In this document: one piece after another, positions 58,257-64,000 of the stretch
Layout of the letters: every line of letters starts with the position of its first letter
How positions within the stretch are numbered: position 1 is the first letter of the stretch
Source of the DNA: Hibiscus mutabilis
Lineage: Eukaryota; Streptophyta; Magnoliopsida; Malvales; Malvaceae
Length of the DNA: 64,000 nucleotides
Reading direction: 5' to 3'
Assembly (NCBI GenBank): GCA_019671005.1
Contig: CM033721.1
Location: 53,326,364 to 53,390,363 of the forward strand
Position numbers and translations under genes: made by a program
The notes under the pieces: generated by a model
The model's database searches: none
Seen by the model: only the letters and a program-made list of their open reading frames with translations
Told to the model about the DNA's origin: nothing

Positions 58257-59186
58257 TGATAGAGTATGCTTTGGCACGTGGTAACCTTCAATTTGATGGC
58301 TTGAAATCTACGGCTTTAGACTCGAACAAGGAAGTTAGGCGCAAATCTGTAAATTCCAGCTTTGTTTATGGAACTATGGAAGATGGTGTGAAGGTTGAAG
58401 ATGAAGATGGCTTGCGAATTGTTGATGTTGTTTTGTCCTCGACACCCTCTTAGACGCAATTATCTAAGCAAGCAACCTCAAGCGGCTCTAACCCACCATC
58501 CTAGATGCAATTACCTAGGCAAGCAAGAGTGTGAAGATGATCTCCCTCACAAGAACTCGATGATCTTATGTTGACGATGGCTTCTAGACAAGTTTACCGA
58601 ACACTTGCAAATTCAAAGAATACTAAAATCCCCAAAGAGAACCTTTTACTAATCAATGAAATCTGAATTACAATGTGGGTGAAGCCTCCTTTATATAGGC
58701 CATGGAGAAGTTTCAATCCTACTAAACTTAGGAATTGAATACAATAAATAAATGCTAAAATCTAATCTCCTAATTAGATAAGTAACTTCTAATAATAAAT
58801 AAATGCTAAAAATAAAATCCTAATTAAATAAATCTGATCTAATAGATATTGCAGAATCCTATGTTGATTTAAATTACAAATAATCAAATAAAATCTTGAA
58901 AATTCGTAATTATCCAAAAATCCGTATTAATCCCGTATAGGAATTTCTGCATGCGCTGTCTTCGCTAAAATAGACGTATCTTGAAATCCAGATGTCCGAT
59001 TGAGGCATTTCAAGATGCGTTAGAAAGCTAATTTGCAGCTGGAAAAGTTTTAAGAAGACATGTTGACCCATAAATGACTGGATCCCATCCAAAAATGCTT
59101 CGCAAGTTGACTGATGTTTTAACTTGCAAAGCAGTTTCAACTTCTTTTCCAAGATGATTATTTTGACCCCTCTCATGCTCGTATCA
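58257..59186 (-). repeat. Family B LTR (-), complete
   Basis: TGATAGAGTATGC to CATGCTCGTATCA on the plus strand, 930 bp. Immediately after it (59187) comes C-type gag. Confidence 0.9.
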
Positions 59187-59945
59187 GTTGCCTCTCCACT
59201 TTCATGGCCATATGTACCATGTCTTCAATCTCCACATAATGTTGCAACTCAACAGTGGCCGCAATGTTAGGATCAAGGCCAGATAGAAACCTTGCCATGA
59301 TGGCTTCTCGATGCTCATCAATGTTGGCTCGGATCATGGCTACTTTCATCTCTTTATAATAATCTTCAACACTATGGTTGCCTTGTGTAAGGTTTTGAAG
59401 CTTGTTAAATAGCTCCCTATGATAGTGAGTTGGAATGGACCTCCTACGCATAACAACCTTCATCTCATTCCATGTAGAAATAGGATGCTCACCATTGTGT
59501 CTCATGTTAGATGTCAACTGATCCCAACATATTAGTACATAATCCGTAAATTCAATGGCTGCAAGTTTTACCTTCTTAAGCTTTGAGTAGTTATGGCACT
59601 CAAAAATGTGCTCAACCTTCTTTTCCCATGCAAGATAGGCTTTAGGATCTGTTCTTCCTTGAAAAGGAGGAATGGTAATCTTAATGTTGCTGAGATTATT
59701 ATCTACTCGTGGTCGATCTCTTTGGCCTTGTTGTGCCATGCTATGTTGGGATACTTGATCTTGCATATCATCTACTTCTTCAGGATTCTCCTTGTGTTCC
59801 TGATTGGCTTGTGACGTTTCTAGTGATTCTATTCGCTCCAACAATGGTTCCATTTGATCTTGAATCATCTTGGCATTGCTTGAAGCAAAGCCTGGTTTTG
59901 CAAATTAGGATCTGCATCTCCACTGTACCCAGGTCTTTGAGACAT
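59187..59945 (-). pseudogene. C-family Gag fragment in the composite
   Basis: ATG at 59943-59945 (MSQRPGYSGDADPNLQNQ). After an early frameshift near 59868 it is open to the junction: MIQDQMEPLLERIESLETSQ, KITIPPFQGRTDPKAYLAWE, NEMKVVMRRRSIPTHYHREL, SVEDYYKEMKVAMIRANIDE, ending in VERQL. It is clearly homologous to but diverged from the Gag of C, so it came from another member of the family. The upstream leader (59946-60244) matches the C leader too. The fragment ends exactly where the B LTR ends. Confidence 0.88.
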
Positions 59946-60244
59946 GATTAGTTAACACAATTATAAAGAAATAATTTAAACCTCACTAACACAAATCCTT
60001 ACTTTTCCACTACAAAGAAAATGCACCCACACTCGTGTTTCACTCAGGTTAGGCTTTTCCCTTAATGCACACACTCTTGCCTTTTACCACTCTTGCTCTC
60101 TTTCTAAGTCCTTAGAGAACTTACTCAAGGCTCAACAAGTGTTCCTCGTGGAATTCGGCTGAAACGAAGTGATTAGGAAAGGAAAACAAGAAATATGTAG
60201 AAATAAGGTAGGTTAACAAGATAAGGATGAGATAGCATGATTCA

Positions 60245-60360
60245 AGTAGCGCAATCTTGGATTTGGAAGCCTTCAATCAAGTTGTTGCAAGAACTAGGAG
60301 CTCTAGAATCAATCAAGAAAGTTTTGGGCAGATCTGAAAATTTAAGAGAAAAGAGAAGGG
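60245..60360 (-). repeat. Family A LTR fragment in the composite
   Basis: AGTAGCGCAATCTTGG to AGAGAAAAGAGAAGGG, matching the U5 end of A LTRs (as at 41677-41789), starting a few bases inside the terminus. Confidence 0.88.
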
Positions 60361-60364
60361 CTTT

Positions 60365-60737
60365 TGATACGAGCATGAGAGGGGTCAAAATAATCATCTT
60401 GGAAAAGAAGTTGAAACTGCTTTGCAAGTTAGAAACATCAGTCAACTTGCGAAGCATTTTTGGATGGGATCCAGGCATTTATGGGTCAACATGTCTTCTT
60501 AAAACTTGTCCGGCTGCAAATTAGCTTTCTAACGCATCTTGAAATGCTTCAACCAGACATCTGGATTTCAAGATACGTCTATTTTAGCGAAGACAACGCA
60601 TGCAGAAATTCCTATACGAGATTAATACGGGATTTTTGGATAATTACAAATTTTCAAGATTTTATTTGATTATTTGTAATATCTATTAGATCAGATTTAT
60701 TTAATTAGGATTTTTGACCCCTCTCATGCTCGTATCA
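60365..60737. repeat. B LTR start with 26-bp terminal inverted repeat
   Basis: The plus-orientation B LTR start runs to about 60709, then abruptly TTTTGACCCCTCTCATGCTC continuing to GTATCA, the inverse of the first 26 bp. It forms the right end of the composite. Confidence 0.88.
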
Positions 60738-61758
60738 CTTATCCCTGGACCATAGTTCACCCTTACACAATGAGCTCTAGACTCTAAGGCATACCCTTCT
60801 ACCTAGTCCAACTAGCTACCAAGGTTGTTCGATTTACCATTTATTCAAGTGTTTCAAGATCATGTTCATGTCAAGCAAGTTCATTTCATATTAGGCCCTT
60901 AGGCCATTGAGCCATAGCTCACATGTCATGTAGTTTTCATGTTTCATTTCATCAAGATTAGATGTTATCTCAAGCAAGTCTTTAACATTTGATCACATTG
61001 CATCATAACACATACAAGCATCCATGCTATCACTTAATCATGCATAAACATTCGAATTGATCATGTAAATCAAGATGTGATCAAATTTCATTCATTACAA
61101 GTCATTCTTCCCTTATTAGGTCAAGTTCTTATTAGATTCATTTAAGCATTTCATGAAGGTAAACAAGTATGCACTGGTTAGGATCTAGTCCTAACCCTAG
61201 AGATAACTACACTCACAATAATCCAAGCTTAGCTAGTCTTGGATCCACACTCCCTTGTTCTTGGCTTTAGGATGATCCACTCTATCCTCTTCCACCAAGT
61301 TTTCTCATGTTTCTTCTCCAAGCTAAATTTGATCAATGGATGAATCAAGAATCTTGAATTAAAGGTGTTTGCATGCAATTTTCTCTCCCCTTTCTCTCTC
61401 TATGTTTCGGCCAAAAGGATGGATTAGGGGAGGAAGATGACAATATTTTTGGTTATTTTCCTCCTTGGCCATGAGTCATCATCCAAATTGGCACATGTTC
61501 TCCTCCAATGAGGACATGTGTCGAGACCTCCATTTAATTTAATCTTACATGCAATCATCCTAACTTTGCATGTTAACATTTCCATCCTTTCATTTATGCC
61601 TCCTAGTTTTAATTTCAATTCAATTTGGTTCAATTTCACTTATTAGATTTTAAGAATTGGCCAATGTTCATTCTTCTTTTAAATTGATTGGCTTATAAAT
61701 TCAATTAGCCTATAGTTTAGATAGTAGTAACATTACTAGGCCAATTTTAGGGTGTTAA

Positions 61759-64000
61759 GTATCGGTACGTGATGCATGGTCTTCAATTTGTTAGATTCCT
61801 AAGACCCAAAACTCGTATTGATATGGTTGGGGACCGTACCCAACCGGGTTGACTCGTTTCGATACGCCCTGGGCCGTATCGGTGCATTTAATTTCTTAGA
61901 TTCCATTGTTGACTTTTTTGTATTAATACCCCCTTTGACGTATCGATACACTCTATTGACCGATGTTGACCATGTCCAAACATGCATACATGTACCGATA
62001 CGCCACCACCCGTATCGATAAACCCTGCACTGTAATGACAGATTTTATCTAGTTTTTAATCATTTTAACCTACTAAACAATATCCAGGTTCAATGAAACT
62101 CTACCAGTAAGTTTATAACAACAAAATCTACTAGCATGTTAAATTTTAGAGCCATTCGATTCCGTTTACTATGTTTCCCCTTTTTAGGCCAAGTATGCCA
62201 TTTTAGTCACTTTTAAGCAGCCATTCAAAAGGATCATTTAGGGCCTAAGGCACAATTACAAACCAACGAAAATACATACATAACAAAAAGACCATAAGTG
62301 ACTAGTCCAACTACTTTCCCACCATACTAGGAGTTCATAGATTCGATATACATTACTTTAGCTTGATTGTGACTTGCCAAAATCTTCCAACTCCTCCGAT
62401 CTCCAACAACGCACTTCTTAACTTGAAATGTATGAAATGAAATGCATTAGGCATACATTTCCTACTGAGGTAGTCACGGACAATAACAATGAAATGCATT
62501 CCAAATCATGTTTTAGCAATAACAATGCAATGAATCAATGATGACAATGCAATATTCATATTCAATAACAATTATATCATATTTCAATAATAACCCTTGG
62601 ATCGATTTGGGATAGTGGACACACGAATTCCTCCGCCTCGCCAAATCAATGAATGGTCTAGTCCCTCCGCCTCGCCAATATGAATGATAACACAAGCATC
62701 CCTTTGCCTCGCCACAATATAGGTCGTAGCCCAAGGACCGTAGTCCACCCATACACTGAGCTCATGAATTCTATGACATGCCATTTGTATCCAATGTCCT
62801 TCGAATCCAAGGTTTGGTAACAATATCAATACCAATGCTTCAATAGCAATATCAATGTTCAATGTTTCCAATACCCTTACCAATAATCAATGTTCAATAT
62901 CAATGCTCAACGACAATACTATAACAATGACTAAAACAATAACACTAATAATGTTCAATGATCAATGTCCTATACTTCTATAGTTGGCGATGTCAATATC
63001 GATTCTCGATGACAATACAATATTGATGCACGATATTCAATACAAAGCTTACCAATGCTTGCCAATGATGCCTCCTAAGAGGGCCGATACGATATCCTTT
63101 AACAAAAGGGTTAGCAATGCTAAATTCAATAACAATGAAAAATAGGGAAAGGCACCTAGCTTAATCCTAAGACTTTGACTACACTCACCTTAATATCCAA
63201 TGCTCTCACGGCTCTCGGATGACAACCCCTTTGTTCTTAGGCTTGTTGGAGCCCGATGGTGAAGGTGATTGCTCACCTTGAATGTTTTGAGCTATTCAAA
63301 ACAAAATGGAACATGGGTTACAACATTTTCAATAACTTCAATAGCAACTATAAGCTATACAGTCAATAACAATTTAAGCTTAGAATTCCTATGAGACTAA
63401 GCTAGGGTTTAGAGATTTCTATAATTCAAATCATCTACGGATTTGGCTTAATTTCAATAGCTAATGGTTGGGCTTACCTTGATCAATCTATAGAAATTGA
63501 TTAGGATCGATATTTCAAAGAAAAGCTAGGCTTTACTTATCCACCAATGTTGTTTCTTGCTTACTATGCTAACGAAAAACATGAACATAGTTTCGATGGA
63601 ACCACTTTTCATCTCTCACCGCCTCCTCACCGGCTAATAAAAAGGTTTCCTTCTAAGGGAGGAAACTTAGTTTATTTATATTCATTAATTTCCCAAGTAA
63701 TTACCCACCAAAAGCTATCATCTTTTAACTAAAGATGAAGTGAGCCCCGCAAACTTCCTAAGCTGCTAGGTGATTCACATTCAAATAGAGAAATTATGAA
63801 AGTGGTCTTTTATTTCCCAGGACTTGCACATTAATGGCCAACCTTTCAAATTTTCCAATATAACCACTGGATAATTTTCAATCAGTTCAATAAGGCCCTT
63901 AAACAATAAATTGACTCAATTAAAGTCCAATATCAATGCAATTGACCTCACGGTCAAAGTCAATAAAATATTTGGACCTTTTTGGTATAGGGTTTCTGAT
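61759..64000 (-). repeat. I: gypsy LTR, right part, runs off the window
   Basis: A continuation of 54467-54899: GTATCGGTACG-type motifs (61759-62030), then the shared block with CCGCCTCGCCA repeats, GGACCGTAGTCCACCC and ATGACATGCCAT (62620-62790), an AATAACAATG-rich stretch (62800-63150), and a 3' part resembling other gypsy LTRs. No LTR end is reached. No gene is recognised; the open frame at 63547-63732 has no known similarity. Confidence 0.65.

Larger units (their letters stand above)
56414..60737. mobile_element. Composite B/C/A insertion with inverted LTR-start termini, TSD CTTAT
   Basis: Perfect CTTAT duplications at 56409-56413 and 60738-60742 show that one 4324-bp molecule was inserted. 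Order: B LTR (+) 56414-57367; partial B LTR (-) 57368-57603; B internal (-) 57604-58256; B LTR (-) 58257-59186; C-type gag and leader (-) 59187-60244; A LTR fragment (-) about 60245-60360; B LTR start (+) 60365-about 60709; LTR start (-) to 60737. Both outer ends are TGATACGAGCATGAGAGGGG facing inward. Removing the insert and one CTTAT restores a normal G2 sequence similar to 47785-47825 of G1. Confidence 0.88.
54900..61758 (-). mobile_element. G2: solo gypsy LTR carrying the composite insertion
   Basis: Begins TGTAACACCCTCTACCCGGG and ends TTTTAGGGTGTTAA. About 2.5 kb remain without the composite 56414-60737. Flanks TTATC (54895-54899) and GTATC (61759-61763) match at four of five positions. 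It has the shared block split by the composite (left part 56290-56408, right part 60743-60850, TGAGCTCTAGACTCTAAGGC). It is related to G1. Confidence 0.78.

Noticed and set aside
56414..59186. A simple B element with two LTRs and its own TSD
   Set aside because: The left LTR is inverted and joined to a partial copy, and the right end runs into C gag; only the outer CTTAT pair is a duplication.
1..64000. CRISPR array, rRNA, tRNA gene or organelle DNA
   Set aside because: No regularly spaced repeats and no conserved RNA gene sequence seen; the tRNA-like words are primer sites next to LTR ends.

Overview
This window is plant nuclear DNA, almost certainly from a eudicot. It is AT-rich and is made almost entirely of LTR retrotransposons nested in one another. 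I see no convincing host gene, rRNA, tRNA or CRISPR array. The plant assignment rests on three lineages: Athila-type Ty3/gypsy with the tRNA-Asp-like primer site, Tekay-type chromoviruses with an integrase chromodomain, and CRM-like chromoviruses with an integrase reading frame that enters the 3' LTR. Clusters of GTATCGGTACG-like motifs in several LTRs faintly suggest Malvaceae, but I would not rely on that. Nothing identifies the species. Names E1-E3, F1, F2, G1, G2, H, I and A-D are mine.

Layout by nesting, outermost first. H (LTR end 50730-52360, + strand) was entered by Athila F1 (- strand, 36503-50729, continuing left beyond the window). F1 was entered by Tekay-type E2 (- strand, right LTR 33171-36502, left LTR remnant 23647-24441). 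The E2 left LTR was entered by E3 (LTR 19230-23646). The E3 leader was entered by E1 (LTR 12303-18988, coding remains 1296-3990). E1 was entered by C (3996-12282, + strand), a very young element with near-identical LTRs and target-site duplication (TSD) CTTTA. Right of 52.7 kb lie an Athila LTR in the opposite orientation (F2), a long gypsy LTR (I), and solo LTR G2 inside I.

On top of this scaffold sits a related group of elements, A, B and D. Their LTRs begin TGATA and end TATCA, and they share sequence blocks with C. A and B have only gag or short ORFs and no pol, so they are non-autonomous; C, or a relative, is the plausible helper. One full A element (38069-42872, TSD TAGGT), one A solo LTR (20952-22159, TSD CCTAT) and one D LTR (16496-17746, TSD CATAC) are clean insertions.

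The most unusual part is the rearranged members of this group. A 2.0 kb near-perfect palindrome of one LTR (12934-14974) is flanked by GTCAT/GTGAT. A 4.3 kb composite of B, C and A pieces (56414-60737) is bounded at both ends by the same LTR start in inverted orientation and flanked by perfect CTTAT. A third chimera (25154-29897) joins D and A pieces and sits in a deletion of E2 integrase. These look like integrated products of template-switched or self-primed reverse transcripts.

Almost all coding regions are decayed by frameshifts and stops. No complete autonomous element with an open polyprotein is present. C comes closest.
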